Positions 25,381 to 33,052 of a stretch of DNA of 64,000 bases are shown one piece after another (positions within the stretch are counted from its first letter, which is position 1; every line of letters starts with the position of its first letter). The translations under genes and the position numbers were made by a program. Where the stretch lies: NCBI RefSeq assembly GCF_016008875.1, contig NZ_JADTQG010000003.1, positions 1 through 64,000 of the forward strand, read 5' to 3'. Source of the stretch: Ectopseudomonas mendocina (GTDB lineage Bacteria; Pseudomonadota; Gammaproteobacteria; Pseudomonadales; Pseudomonadaceae). Below the pieces are notes generated by a model. That model searched no databases, had not been told where the DNA came from, and was given only the letters and a program-made list of their open reading frames with translations.

Positions 25381-25941
25381 ATGAATATCCCCAACTTGCT
25401 TACCGTGCTCCGGGTCGCGCTGATTCCGGTCTTCATCCTGCTGTTCTACATGCCATTTTCCTGGAGCTATTGGGCGGCCAGCGGCGTCTTCGCCGTTGCT
25501 GCCGCGACCGACTGGCTCGACGGCTATCTGGCGCGTCGCTGGGAGCAAGGTACGCCTTTCGGCGCCTTCCTCGATCCGGTGGCGGACAAGCTGATGGTCG
25601 CAGTGGCGCTGGTGCTGCTGGCTGCCGAGCACTCCAATCTCTGGCTGACCCTGGCTGCGGCGATCATCATCGGTCGTGAGATTGTCGTGTCGGCCTTGCG
25701 AGAGTGGATGGCCGAACTGGGTGCCCGGGCGCACGTGGCGGTATCCAACCTCGGCAAATGGAAAACCGCGGCGCAGATGCTGGCGTTGGTTATTCTCTTG
25801 GGTAATCCGCCTGTGTTCACCTTCTGGGTGGTGGTCGGATATATCCTGCTGGTAATCGCGGCGGTGCTGACATTGTGGTCGATGCTGCAGTACCTGCTGG
25901 CGGCCTGGCCGCACCTCAGCACTACCTCGGAAAAGAAATAA
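25381..25941 (+). CDS. pgsA: CDP-diacylglycerol--glycerol-3-phosphate 3-phosphatidyltransferase
   Basis: Commits CDP-diacylglycerol to phosphatidylglycerol synthesis in the inner membrane. The 186 residues have several hydrophobic segments. The complete CDP-alcohol phosphotransferase motif is present: D44-x2-D47-G48-x2-A51-R52-x8-G61-x3-D65-x3-D69. I chose the ATG at 25381 over the GTG two codons upstream. It is followed by the tRNA-Gly/Cys genes, as in many Pseudomonas. Confidence 0.96.
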   Translation: MNIPNLLTVLRVALIPVFILLFYMPFSWSYWAASGVFAVAAATDWLDGYLARRWEQGTPFGAFLDPVADKLMVAVALVLLAAEHSNLWLTLAAAIIIGREIVVSALREWMAELGARAHVAVSNLGKWKTAAQMLALVILLGNPPVFTFWVVVGYILLVIAAVLTLWSMLQYLLAAWPHLSTTSEKK

Positions 25942-26008
25942 GTATTTTTGAATCAAAGGGTTGACGGCGCGGTTCGATTCTATAGAATGGCGCCCGTCGA
26001 CAAGACAA

Positions 26009-26084
<76 letters not shown>

Positions 26085-26122
26085 GTTTTACACGAGTCGC
26101 CAAGGCGGCTCGTTTGCTTCAT

Positions 26123-26196
26123 GGCTGAGTTGCAGAGTGGTTATGCACCGGATTGCAAATCCGTGAACGCCGGTTCGATTCCGACCTCAGCCTCCA
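26123..26196 (+). tRNA. tRNA-Cys (anticodon GCA)
   Basis: A 74-base gene with CCA. The acceptor GGCTGAG pairs with CTCAGCC and the anticodon loop is TTGCAAA. It lies 38 bases after tRNA-Gly and is probably cotranscribed with it. Confidence 0.97.
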
Positions 26197-26200
26197 ATTT

Positions 26201-26239
26201 AAAAGGCCTCGTAGATCCATGATTTACGAGGCCTTTTTC
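26201..26239 (+). terminator. Terminator of the tRNA-Gly/Cys unit
   Basis: A 13-bp perfect stem (AAAAGGCCTCGTA, 26201-26213 with 26225-26237) ends in a T-run. Confidence 0.85.
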
Positions 26240-26316
26240 ATTCTCGCAGGTGCGCTTTGCATGCCTTGCGAGGACGCGGAGGGCTGTATATAGTCCGCCC
26301 TTCGCATAGCGCTACC

Positions 26317-26403
26317 GCCCGAATGGCGAAATCGGTAGACGCAGGAGACTTAAAATCTCTCGACCGAAAGGTCGTCCCGGTTCAAGTCCGGGTTCGGGCA
26401 CCA
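26317..26403 (+). tRNA. tRNA-Leu (anticodon TAA)
   Basis: An 87-base gene with CCA. The acceptor GCCCGAA pairs with TTCGGGC, the anticodon loop CTTAAAA gives TAA, and a long variable arm is present. Confidence 0.97.
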
Positions 26404-26437
26404 TTCATCTGTTTCTCTCTGTCTCTATAAGCAATCT

Positions 26438-26460
26438 AAACCGGCACTCTGGCCGGTTTT
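26438..26460 (+). terminator. Terminator after tRNA-Leu
   Basis: The stem AAACCGGC / GCCGGTTT is followed by a short T-run. Confidence 0.75.
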
Positions 26461-26564
26461 GTCATTTATGGCTGTCTCTTATTTTCCATTCTGAAATTGG
26501 CGAAAAGTGGTTTGGCGCGGGTTAATGGCGACCAAGGCGTTCTGCTTGTCTATATCCGGCAAAC

Positions 26565-27260
26565 CTAGGCGCCAATCAACGTCGTGATCTGATTGACGCT
26601 GATCACCTGGCCGCTCCAGATCATCTCGTAGTGCGCCCTCTGGATTATCGAACTCACGGAACGTGGCGTCATCAGCGCCCAGCAGATATTGCCGGCAGAG
26701 CGCACCGAGTGATAGCGCAGGCCCATGCATCCTGTGATTTTGGCCTCGGCCCCCAGCTGATTGGAGTGGGTGTAGTCGCTCGGAGCGTAGATGTGGTCCG
26801 ACAGCGGTACGACCGTCGCGTCTCTCAACCCCGTTTCGTTGAAGTTGGCAGTCAGTCCTCTGAAGACGAAGCGCTCATAATTGAGCTCCGGCACCTTCGA
26901 CCAGTAGTTTTCCTGGTGGTAGCAAACCTCGGCAATCGCGGTGTCCATTGTGTCCGCCAGGTACAGCACGCCAAAGCTGCCGTTGCTGAAGCGCGAGCCG
27001 GCCGGGTTGACGTGAGTGAAGGGGGCCGTCGCGTAGGAGCAGCCGGCAATGCCGAAGGGAATCTGATCGCGCGGGATCAGCTCCAGGCGACCAATCTCGT
27101 TCTGCAGTCGTGGATTGGTCAGCGCCTGGATCTGATAGAGGGCTTCGAAGTCCTCTGCGTCCGCGACATCATCGAACAGGGCGATGGGCGGGAACTTGGA
27201 GTTGACCAGGCGATAGGCCTGTACCGGCTCATCATCCAGCAGCGGTAGGTCGCTGAGCAT
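26565..27260 (-). CDS. RES-domain toxin
   Basis: A 231-residue RES-family protein. In the characterised members (MbcT, and the RES toxins of Pseudomonas and Photorhabdus) these are NAD-degrading toxins with an ADP-ribosyltransferase-like fold. The name-giving residues can be placed as R17 (AYRLV), E111 (IAEVCYH) and S185 (YHSVRSAG). The family stretch NPAGSRFSNGSFGVLYLAD is at 86-104. The ATG overlaps the antitoxin stop as TAATG, so translation is coupled; a GTG two codons upstream is possible. It ends 161 bases from tRNA-Leu. Family assignment is firm; activity is inferred. Confidence 0.88.
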   Translation of the reverse strand: MLSDLPLLDDEPVQAYRLVNSKFPPIALFDDVADAEDFEALYQIQALTNPRLQNEIGRLELIPRDQIPFGIAGCSYATAPFTHVNPAGSRFSNGSFGVLYLADTMDTAIAEVCYHQENYWSKVPELNYERFVFRGLTANFNETGLRDATVVPLSDHIYAPSDYTHSNQLGAEAKITGCMGLRYHSVRSAGNICWALMTPRSVSSIIQRAHYEMIWSGQVISVNQITTLIGA

Positions 27261-27667
27261 TACCACTGAGCACCTCGCAGGGTGTCGATGCGCCGGAACG
27301 TCTCGTACAACGAGATCATGTCGCCTTGCGCCATGACTTCCATTGGCGTGCGGCCGTTGAAGAACTCGTTGTGGTTCTCCATCAGGGCAAAGCCGTAGAC
27401 GTTATCGGGGTTGTCGAACACCACGCGCAATGCGGCATGGATATTCAGCACCAGGCTGATGCGCTGCATCTGATCGGAGTCCAGGTTTACCGTCCACGTC
27501 GAGTCTTTCTGACTGGCGCGAGTGTAGGTGCTGCGGGAGATTCGTAGCACTCGGCAGGCCTGTTCGGCTGAGGCCTTCCACTTGTCGAGAATGTTCAACG
27601 CCGCGCGCAGGCCGGCTGCGCACTGGCTTTTCGAGAAGTCCTGAACCTGGAGGGCTGTAGCAGTCAT
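27260..27667 (-). CDS. Xre/MbcA/ParS-family antitoxin of the RES system
   Basis: A 135-residue protein with a helix-turn-helix region (about 29-50, WKASAEQACRVLRISRSTY) and a C-terminal DUF2384/MbcA-ParS-Xre toxin-binding domain (about 65-135) including NVYGFALMENHNEFFNGRTPMEVM. It should neutralise the RES toxin and repress the operon. I chose the ATG at 27667. The upstream reading of 176 codons crosses the nrdD promoter and is not credible. The DNA just upstream is clearly AT-richer than the surroundings. Confidence 0.88.
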   Translation of the reverse strand: MTATALQVQDFSKSQCAAGLRAALNILDKWKASAEQACRVLRISRSTYTRASQKDSTWTVNLDSDQMQRISLVLNIHAALRVVFDNPDNVYGFALMENHNEFFNGRTPMEVMAQGDMISLYETFRRIDTLRGAQW

Positions 27668-27778
27668 ATAGAACTCTTCTTTGCGTCTGCAGATCAATTT
27701 ATAGCACATATTTGTCTGTGGATTGAATTTGCTTGACCTTATCAATCGAAAGGAGGTGACCGCCAGCGCCCGACAAAC

Positions 27779-27792
27779 TTGATCACGATCAA
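27779..27792. promoter_or_regulatory. ANR/DNR box upstream of nrdD
   Basis: TTGATCACGATCAA is a perfect match to the FNR-family consensus TTGAT-N4-ATCAA used by Pseudomonas ANR and DNR. It lies 88 bases before nrdD, compatible with anaerobic activation. The rest of the 213-base gap (27668-27880) must also hold the antitoxin promoter. Confidence 0.85.
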
Positions 27793-27880
27793 TTTTAAAC
27801 CGGCCTCCGAAGCGTAGATTCCACATCATCTTGTGTTCTTTCTCTGTTTTTAAACTAGATGATGTACCGGGAGGTGCTGG

Positions 27881-29899
27881 ATGTATAAGGAGCGTGTTCC
27901 TTACCGACCGCAGTCGCTGTTCAAGCGCGACGGCCAGGAGGTGCCTTTCGAGGGGGCCAAGATAGAGCGTGCGATCACCGCTGCTGGCCAGGCAACGGGG
28001 GAATTCGCGGCGATTGAGGCCAGGGCGCTGACCGACGCGGTACTGGCACGTCTGGTGGAGTTCCGCAGCCTGGAAGTGGAGCAGGTCCAGGACCGGGTCG
28101 AGCAGGTGCTGATGGAGGCCGGTTACTATCAGACCGCACGCGCCTATATCGTCTACCGCGAGCGGCATGGACGTTTGCGGCGCGACCGCAAGCACCTGAT
28201 TGATGTGGCGGCGTCGATGAACGAATACTTGTCACGCGAGGATTGGCGGGTGCAGGCCAACGCCAACCAGGGCTATTCACTGGGTGGGCTGATTCTCAAC
28301 GTATCCGGCAAGGTGACGGCCAACTACTGGCTGGACGAGGTATACAGCGAGGAGGTCGGCCGGGCGCACCGCGAGGCCGACCTGCACATCCATGACCTCG
28401 ACATGCTGGCCGGATACTGCGCGGGTTGGTCGCTGCGCACGCTGCTGCATGAGGGTTTCAATGGCATCGCGGGGCGGGTCGAGGCAGGGCCGCCCAAGCA
28501 TCTGTCCAGCGCGCTGGGGCAGATGGTCAACTTCCTCGGTACCCTGCAGAACGAATGGGCCGGGGCCCAGGCGTTCAGCTCGTTCGATACCTACCTGGCG
28601 CCGTTCGTGCGCAAGGATGGCCTGAGCTACGACGAAATCCGCCAGGCCATTCAGGAGTTCATCTACAACCTCAACGTGCCGTCGCGCTGGGGGACACAGA
28701 CGCCTTTCACCAACCTGACCTTCGACTGGGTCTGCCCCGAGGACCTGCGCGAGCAGGTGCCGGTGATCGGTGGCCATGAGATGCCGTTCTGCTACGGCGA
28801 CCTGCAGGGCGAGATGGAACTGATCAACCGCGCCTACATCGAGGTGATGATGGCGGGCGACGCGAAAGGGCGGGTGTTCACCTTCCCGATCCCGACCTAC
28901 AACATCACCCACGACTTCCCCTGGGACAGCGACAACGCCACGCGTCTGTTCGACATGACTGCACGCTATGGCCTGCCGTACTTCCAGAACTTCCTCAATT
29001 CGGACATGCAGCCCAATCAGGTGCGTTCGATGTGCTGCCGCCTGCAACTGGACGTGCGTGAGCTACTGAAACGCGGCAACGGCTTGTTCGGCTCGGCGGA
29101 GCAGACCGGATCTCTTGGCGTGGTGACCATCAACTGCGCGCGCCTGGGCTATCGCCATCGGCAGGATCTGCCCGGCCTGCTGCAGCGCCTGGATGCGCTG
29201 CTGGACATGGCGTACGAAAGCCTGGAGGTCAAACGCAAGGTCATTCAGCACCACATGGATGCAGGGCTTTATCCCTATACTCGACGCTACCTGGGCACCC
29301 TGCGCAATCACTTCTCCACCATTGGCGTGAACGGCCTGCACGAGATGCTGCGCAACTTCAGCGATGACCGTGAAGGCATGCAAACCGAGCTGGGTCGTGA
29401 ACTGGCGCTGCATGTGCTCGATCATGTGCGGGCGCGCCTGGTGCAATTCCAGGAGCGTAGCGGTCACCTTTACAACCTCGAAGCGACGCCGGCCGAGGGC
29501 ACCACCTACCGCTTCGCCAAGGAGGACCAGAAGCGCTTCCCCGATATCCTCCAGGCTGGCACGGTCGAGGCGCCTTACTACACCAACTCCTCGCAACTGC
29601 CGGTCGGTTTCACCGACGATCCCTTCGAGGCCTTGGCCCTGCAGGACGAGCTGCAATGCAAGTACACCGGCGGCACCGTGCTGCACCTGTATATGGCCGA
29701 GCGGATTTCTTCGGCGCAGGCCTGCAAGCAACTGGTGCGCACGGCGCTGTCGCGCTTCCGCCTGCCGTACCTGACCATCACCCCGACTTTTTCCATCTGC
29801 CCGGTGCACGGTTACCTGGCCGGCGAACATGAGTTCTGTCCGAAGTGCGACGAGGCAATGCTGCAGAAACAGCAGTGCTGCGGCGCCTGCGGCGGCTGA
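27881..29899 (+). CDS. nrdD: Anaerobic ribonucleoside-triphosphate reductase, large (catalytic) part without glycyl-radical domain
   Basis: Class III reductase that makes dNTPs without oxygen. The 672 residues start with an ATP-cone (about 8-95, VPYRPQSLFKRDGQEVPFEG), then the ten-stranded barrel with the MCCRLQLD segment likely to hold the active-site Cys. The end is a metal-binding ribbon with C640, H643, C653 and C656 plus a Cys-rich tail (C666, C667, C670) ending CGACGG. The glycyl-radical segment that normally follows the ribbon is absent: a stop codon intervenes and the segment is encoded by the next ORF. The ATG at 27881 has GGGAGG upstream. Confidence 0.93.
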   Translation: MYKERVPYRPQSLFKRDGQEVPFEGAKIERAITAAGQATGEFAAIEARALTDAVLARLVEFRSLEVEQVQDRVEQVLMEAGYYQTARAYIVYRERHGRLRRDRKHLIDVAASMNEYLSREDWRVQANANQGYSLGGLILNVSGKVTANYWLDEVYSEEVGRAHREADLHIHDLDMLAGYCAGWSLRTLLHEGFNGIAGRVEAGPPKHLSSALGQMVNFLGTLQNEWAGAQAFSSFDTYLAPFVRKDGLSYDEIRQAIQEFIYNLNVPSRWGTQTPFTNLTFDWVCPEDLREQVPVIGGHEMPFCYGDLQGEMELINRAYIEVMMAGDAKGRVFTFPIPTYNITHDFPWDSDNATRLFDMTARYGLPYFQNFLNSDMQPNQVRSMCCRLQLDVRELLKRGNGLFGSAEQTGSLGVVTINCARLGYRHRQDLPGLLQRLDALLDMAYESLEVKRKVIQHHMDAGLYPYTRRYLGTLRNHFSTIGVNGLHEMLRNFSDDREGMQTELGRELALHVLDHVRARLVQFQERSGHLYNLEATPAEGTTYRFAKEDQKRFPDILQAGTVEAPYYTNSSQLPVGFTDDPFEALALQDELQCKYTGGTVLHLYMAERISSAQACKQLVRTALSRFRLPYLTITPTFSICPVHGYLAGEHEFCPKCDEAMLQKQQCCGACGG

Positions 29900-29930
29900 A
29901 GACCTATTACCCACCACAAGGAGCGACACC

Positions 29931-30080
29931 ATGAATGCACAGCTGAAACTTCCCGAAGCCCAGCGTCAGCGTTGCGAGGTCTGGACCCGGGTGATGGGTT
30001 ACCACCGCCCGGTGACGGCCTTCAACCTGGGCAAGCAATCGGAGCATCGCGAGCGCCAGCATTTCGTCGAGCCACGCTGA
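29931..30080 (+). CDS. Stand-alone glycyl-radical domain of NrdD (split class III reductase)
   Basis: A 49-residue ORF, 31 bases after nrdD, with a good ribosome-binding site (AAGGAG, 8 bases from the ATG). The sequence CEVWTRVMGYHRPVTAFNLG (15-34) matches the C-terminal glycyl-radical segment of class III reductases, usually of the form CEVYSRVVGYxRPVxxWNxGK. The radical residue would be G23 in RVMGY. The protein would have to associate with NrdD and be activated by NrdG, the next gene. The same stretch being fused in most NrdD proteins is family knowledge; function as a separate chain is inferred. Confidence 0.82.
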   Translation: MNAQLKLPEAQRQRCEVWTRVMGYHRPVTAFNLGKQSEHRERQHFVEPR

Positions 30081-30093
30081 GTGCGCCGCGAGT

Positions 30094-30115
30094 CCGGGCC
30101 ATCGCCATGGCCCGG
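30094..30115. other. Strong hairpin between the glycyl-radical ORF and nrdG
   Basis: A 9-bp perfect stem, CCGGGCCAT-CGCC-ATGGCCCGG, lies in the 67-base gap before nrdG. No T-run follows at once, so it may be an mRNA-stabilising or partial attenuator structure and not a full terminator. Confidence 0.5.
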
Positions 30116-30147
30116 GCTTCGTCATCTTAATGCCCGGAGCGACGACC

Positions 30148-30873
30148 ATGCCTGCAACCCCTTTGCATCCTACCCACCAAGCGTTGCGCATTGGCGGATT
30201 GCAGCCGATGACGACCCTCGATTACCCCGATCACCTGGCCTGCGTGCTGTTCTGCCAGGGCTGTGCATGGCGCTGCCGCTATTGCCACAACCCGGAACTG
30301 ATTCGCTGCGGTACGACGAGCACCGAATGGAGCTGGGCCAAGGTGCTGGATTTCCTGCAGCAGCGCCAGGGATTGCTGCAGGCGGTCGTGTTTTCCGGTG
30401 GCGAGGCCACGCTGCAGTTGGCCTTGCCGTCGGCCATGCGTCGGGTGCGCGAGCTGGGTTTCAAGGTCGGCTTGCACAGCGCCGGGATCAAACCGGCTTC
30501 GTTCGGACGCGCACTGGCGCACTGCGACTGGGTCGGATTCGACGTCAAGGCATTGGAGGAAGAGGCGGCGCTGATCACCGGCGTCAGCGGCAGCGGCCAG
30601 GCCAACTGGAAAAGCCTGGAGCTGCTGCTGGCAAGCGGTGTGAGCTACGAATGCCGCACCACGGTGCATTGGGACCTGTTCGATTGCCGGCACTTGCGAC
30701 GTTTGGGCGAACGCCTGGCAGCGCAAGGTGTTCGCCGCTTCGCAGTGCAGCTGGCTCGCTCGCAGCGGATGCTCGACGAGCAGTTGGGCACTGCTGCCAC
30801 ACCACCGCAGGCGGAAGAGCTCTGGCCTTACTTCAAGCAACTGTTCGAACGTTTTGAACTGCGCGCGGCCTAG
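30148..30873 (+). CDS. nrdG: Anaerobic ribonucleotide reductase activating protein NrdG
   Basis: A radical-SAM activase that installs the glycyl radical, 241 residues from the ATG at 30148. The cluster motif C39-x3-C43-x2-C46 (CAWRCRYC) is intact and followed by HNPEL. GGEATLQ is the SAM-binding GGE motif. The ATG at 30148 is preferred over 30130 because GGAG lies 8 bases upstream of it, the same leader pattern as the preceding ORF. It completes the nrdD / radical-domain / nrdG unit. Confidence 0.93.
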   Translation: MPATPLHPTHQALRIGGLQPMTTLDYPDHLACVLFCQGCAWRCRYCHNPELIRCGTTSTEWSWAKVLDFLQQRQGLLQAVVFSGGEATLQLALPSAMRRVRELGFKVGLHSAGIKPASFGRALAHCDWVGFDVKALEEEAALITGVSGSGQANWKSLELLLASGVSYECRTTVHWDLFDCRHLRRLGERLAAQGVRRFAVQLARSQRMLDEQLGTAATPPQAEELWPYFKQLFERFELRAA

Positions 30874-30979
30874 GTCGATGGCTGAAAGCGTACCGGAAAG
30901 ACCACGGGGACCGCTCGACCACCAAGGCCCCGACATTCTAGTAACCCCTGCGCCTCGATCCGGGCGGGGAGGAGACAAC

Positions 30980-32164
30980 ATGCTGATTACCGATAAGCGC
31001 AAGGCCCTGGCCATTCCGGCGATCCTGCGCCTGGGCTTTCGCCCCTTCTTTCTGTTCGGCGCGGGACTGGCCGTACTGGCCGTGCCGCTGTGGATCGTGG
31101 CGCTCTACGGCGGGCCTATCGCCGAGCCACAGGGTGGTTGGCTGGCCTGGCACCGCCACGAGCAGACGTTCGGCTTCGCCGGGGCCATCATCGCGGGCTT
31201 CCTGCTGACCGCGGTGCAGACCTGGACGGGGCGACCGAGCCTATCGGGCAGGCCGCTGGCCTGGCTGGCCGCGCTATGGCTGCTGGGGCGTATGAGTTGG
31301 TGGCTGCCTTCGACCTGGCTGCTGCTGGTGGCCAACGTGGCGTTTCTACTCGCGGTCGCGGTGATCATGGCCCGGCTGCTCTGGGCGGTGCGTCAGCGGC
31401 GTAATTACCCGATCGTGCTGGTGCTCGCATTGCTGGCTGCGGCGGACCTGCTCAGTCTGTTCGGCGTGGTGTTCGGGCACGATGCCTGGCAACGCCAGGG
31501 CTGCCTGGCAGCCATCTGGCTGGTGGCCGCGATGATGACGGTGATCGGCGGGCGGGTGATTCCCTTCTTCACCCAACGCGGGCTGGGCCGGACAGAGGCA
31601 GTGCAGCCCTGGGTCTGGCTGGATATGGCCCTGCTGATCGGCAGCGTGCTAATGGCAGTGCTCACTGCTGCCGGACTGCTGCTGCAGACTCATTGGCTCG
31701 GCACGATCCTGCTGCTGGCTCTAGGGCTGGGTCACGGCATTCGCCTGTGCCGCTGGTTCGATGCCGGTCTGCTACGGGTGCCGCTGCTGTGGTCGCTGCA
31801 CCTGGCCTATGCCTGGTTGGTGGTGGCTTGCCTTGCGCTTGCTGCGTCGCAGTTGGGCGCTCCGCTGTCCTTCAGCCAGGCATTGCATGGGCTGACCATC
31901 GGTGCCATGGGCGGCCTGATCCTGGCCATGCTGGCACGGGTCACGCTGGGCCATACCGGGCGTGCGCTGCAGTTGCCACGCGGCTTCGCCATCGCCTTCG
32001 TCGCGCTCAATCTGGCCGCGCTGGTCAGGGTCTTCGGTGTGTCTTTCGCCTACCAGCCGGCGCTCTGGCTGGCAGCCCTGGCCTGGAGCCTGGCCTTCGC
32101 ACAGTATCTCTACTGCTACGGGCCGATGCTGTGCCGGCCGCGTGTAGATAGTCATCCGGGCTAG
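30980..32164 (+). CDS. nnrS: NnrS family membrane protein
   Basis: A 394-residue polytopic protein with about twelve hydrophobic segments. NnrS is a heme- and copper-containing inner-membrane protein that protects against nitric oxide and nitrosative damage and belongs to the NO regulon of denitrifiers. Family landmarks are LRLGFRPFFLFG (14-25), WHRHEQTFGFAGAIIAGFLLTAVQTWTG and GGRVIPFFTQRG. The ATG at 30980 has GGGGAGGAG just upstream. It sits between nrdG and the NO-repair gene ytfE. Confidence 0.93.
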   Translation: MLITDKRKALAIPAILRLGFRPFFLFGAGLAVLAVPLWIVALYGGPIAEPQGGWLAWHRHEQTFGFAGAIIAGFLLTAVQTWTGRPSLSGRPLAWLAALWLLGRMSWWLPSTWLLLVANVAFLLAVAVIMARLLWAVRQRRNYPIVLVLALLAAADLLSLFGVVFGHDAWQRQGCLAAIWLVAAMMTVIGGRVIPFFTQRGLGRTEAVQPWVWLDMALLIGSVLMAVLTAAGLLLQTHWLGTILLLALGLGHGIRLCRWFDAGLLRVPLLWSLHLAYAWLVVACLALAASQLGAPLSFSQALHGLTIGAMGGLILAMLARVTLGHTGRALQLPRGFAIAFVALNLAALVRVFGVSFAYQPALWLAALAWSLAFAQYLYCYGPMLCRPRVDSHPG

Positions 32165-32188
32165 GGGCAAGAAAAACAAGTGACCTCA

Positions 32189-32227
32189 CTGCCGCCGCGC
32201 GCGCCTGGTTGGGGCGCGCGGCGGCAG
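32189..32227. terminator. GC-rich hairpin between convergent nnrS and ytfE
   Basis: A 14-bp perfect stem (32189-32202 with 32214-32227, CTGCCGCCGCGCGC) lies in the gap between two convergent genes. T-runs are lacking, so termination is inferred from position and stability. Confidence 0.55.
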
Positions 32228-32231
32228 GTGC

Positions 32232-32915
32232 TTATTGATAGCTGACCGATTCACCCAACGCGCGGGGGAACAGCAGGTTGTTTTCCAGGTGGATGTGCTG
32301 CATCAGGTCGCGGCGTAGTTCATCCAGCCCACCGTAAAGCGCTCGCCAGGTGTTGCAGGCGTTGGCGGGCGGCTGCATGCCGTTGGTCAACGCCACCAGG
32401 CGCTCCAGGGCATCGCCGTGCTGGTCATGCTCATAGCGCATTACCGAAACCGGCGCACCCAGCATCACACCACCGCCACGCTGGATCATCGGAAAGAGGA
32501 TCTGCTCCTCCTTCTGCATATGGCTTTCCAGTTCCTGCAGCAGGTTCATCAGCAGATCCGTCAGGCCTAGCGGGCAGTGTTCACGGCCGCCATGCACCTG
32601 TTCGACGCGGGCCGCGAGGCGGATCAGCTCCGGCAATTGCTGGCGATGAACGTCGTGGTAGCGCTCCAGGATGTGTTCGATAAGCTGCTCTGGCGGCGCC
32701 GTGCGCCAATCTTCTTCAGTTCCGGTTTCACCATCGAGCGAGAGCAGGTGCCGTTGTACCTGTTCGGCATCGATGCCGCGCTCCTGCGCTGCCTGGCGCA
32801 GGCTTTTCTGGCCACCGCAGCAGAAGTCGAGGTGGAACTCATGGAGAACCCGGGTTGCACCGGGGATGTTGCAGGCGATGTGGCCGAGGGTGTGGTCGAG
32901 CAGTTGGCTGGCCAT
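32232..32915 (-). CDS. ytfE: Di-iron iron-sulfur-cluster repair protein (YtfE/RIC/DnrN/NorA family)
   Basis: A 227-residue protein. The ScdA_N domain (about 1-60) carries the paired Cys in FHLDFCCGGQ, and a hemerythrin-like four-helix domain (about 80-225) supplies the His/Glu iron ligands (HMQKEEQILFP, YEHDQHGDAL, HLENNLLFP). Homologues repair Fe-S clusters or release NO after nitrosative stress; the gene is dnrN in P. stutzeri and norA in Ralstonia, where NorR controls it. The start is ATG 32915 after AAGGAG. It is divergent from norR and preceded by a sigma-54 promoter. Confidence 0.93.
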   Translation of the reverse strand: MASQLLDHTLGHIACNIPGATRVLHEFHLDFCCGGQKSLRQAAQERGIDAEQVQRHLLSLDGETGTEEDWRTAPPEQLIEHILERYHDVHRQQLPELIRLAARVEQVHGGREHCPLGLTDLLMNLLQELESHMQKEEQILFPMIQRGGGVMLGAPVSVMRYEHDQHGDALERLVALTNGMQPPANACNTWRALYGGLDELRRDLMQHIHLENNLLFPRALGESVSYQ

Positions 32916-32954
32916 GCATGGCTCCTTTCAGGCTGGTTTGTGCCTGTGCCCATC

Positions 32955-32968
32955 GCAAACACCGTGCC
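32955..32968 (-). promoter_or_regulatory. Sigma-54 promoter of ytfE
   Basis: Read on the minus strand: CGGCACGGTGTTTGC, with GG at -24 (32968-32967), exactly ten bases, and GC at -12 (32956-32955). It is close to the consensus TGGCACG-N4-TTGC. Transcription would start near 32943, about 28 bases before the ytfE ATG. The partner activator NorR is encoded divergently. Confidence 0.8.
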
Positions 32969-32978
32969 GGGGCAAGAC

Positions 32979-32992
32979 TTGACGGCAATCAA
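32979..32992. promoter_or_regulatory. DNR/ANR-like box between ytfE and norR
   Basis: TTGACGGCAATCAA matches TTGAT-N4-ATCAA except for one base (C for T at position 5), a common form of DNR site. It lies 64 bases upstream of the ytfE start. Confidence 0.6.
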
Positions 32993-33010
32993 GGGCTCGC
33001 GCGGCTTACA

Positions 33011-33023
33011 GGTCTAATCTACC
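33011..33023. promoter_or_regulatory. NorR-binding site 1
   Basis: GGTCTAATCTACC fits the NorR enhancer GGT-N7-ACC described for Ralstonia norAB. It is about 45 bases upstream of the -24 element of the ytfE promoter. Confidence 0.7.
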
Positions 33024-33035
33024 CGCCACGAATCA

Positions 33036-33048
33036 GGTCCGGGGCACC
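33036..33048. promoter_or_regulatory. NorR-binding site 2
   Basis: GGTCCGGGGCACC is a second exact GGT-N7-ACC, centred 25 bases from site 1 and ending 4 bases before the norR start codon, so bound NorR could also repress its own gene. A weaker third copy (GGT-N7-ACT, 33055-33067) overlaps the start codon. Confidence 0.68.
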
Positions 33049-33052
33049 CGAA

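Noticed and set aside
26404-26564. Attachment-site scar from an integrated element at tRNA-Leu
   Set aside because: No integrase gene and no repeated 3' tRNA segment can be found on the far side of the TA genes within the window.
27733-27745. TTGACCTTATCAA as a second ANR box for the TA operon
   Set aside because: The two half-sites are separated by three bases rather than four, which FNR-family dimers do not normally tolerate.
27668-28195. Possible 176-residue N-terminal extension of the Xre antitoxin
   Set aside because: It would run through the nrdD start and the ANR box; the ATG at 27667 gives the normal length.
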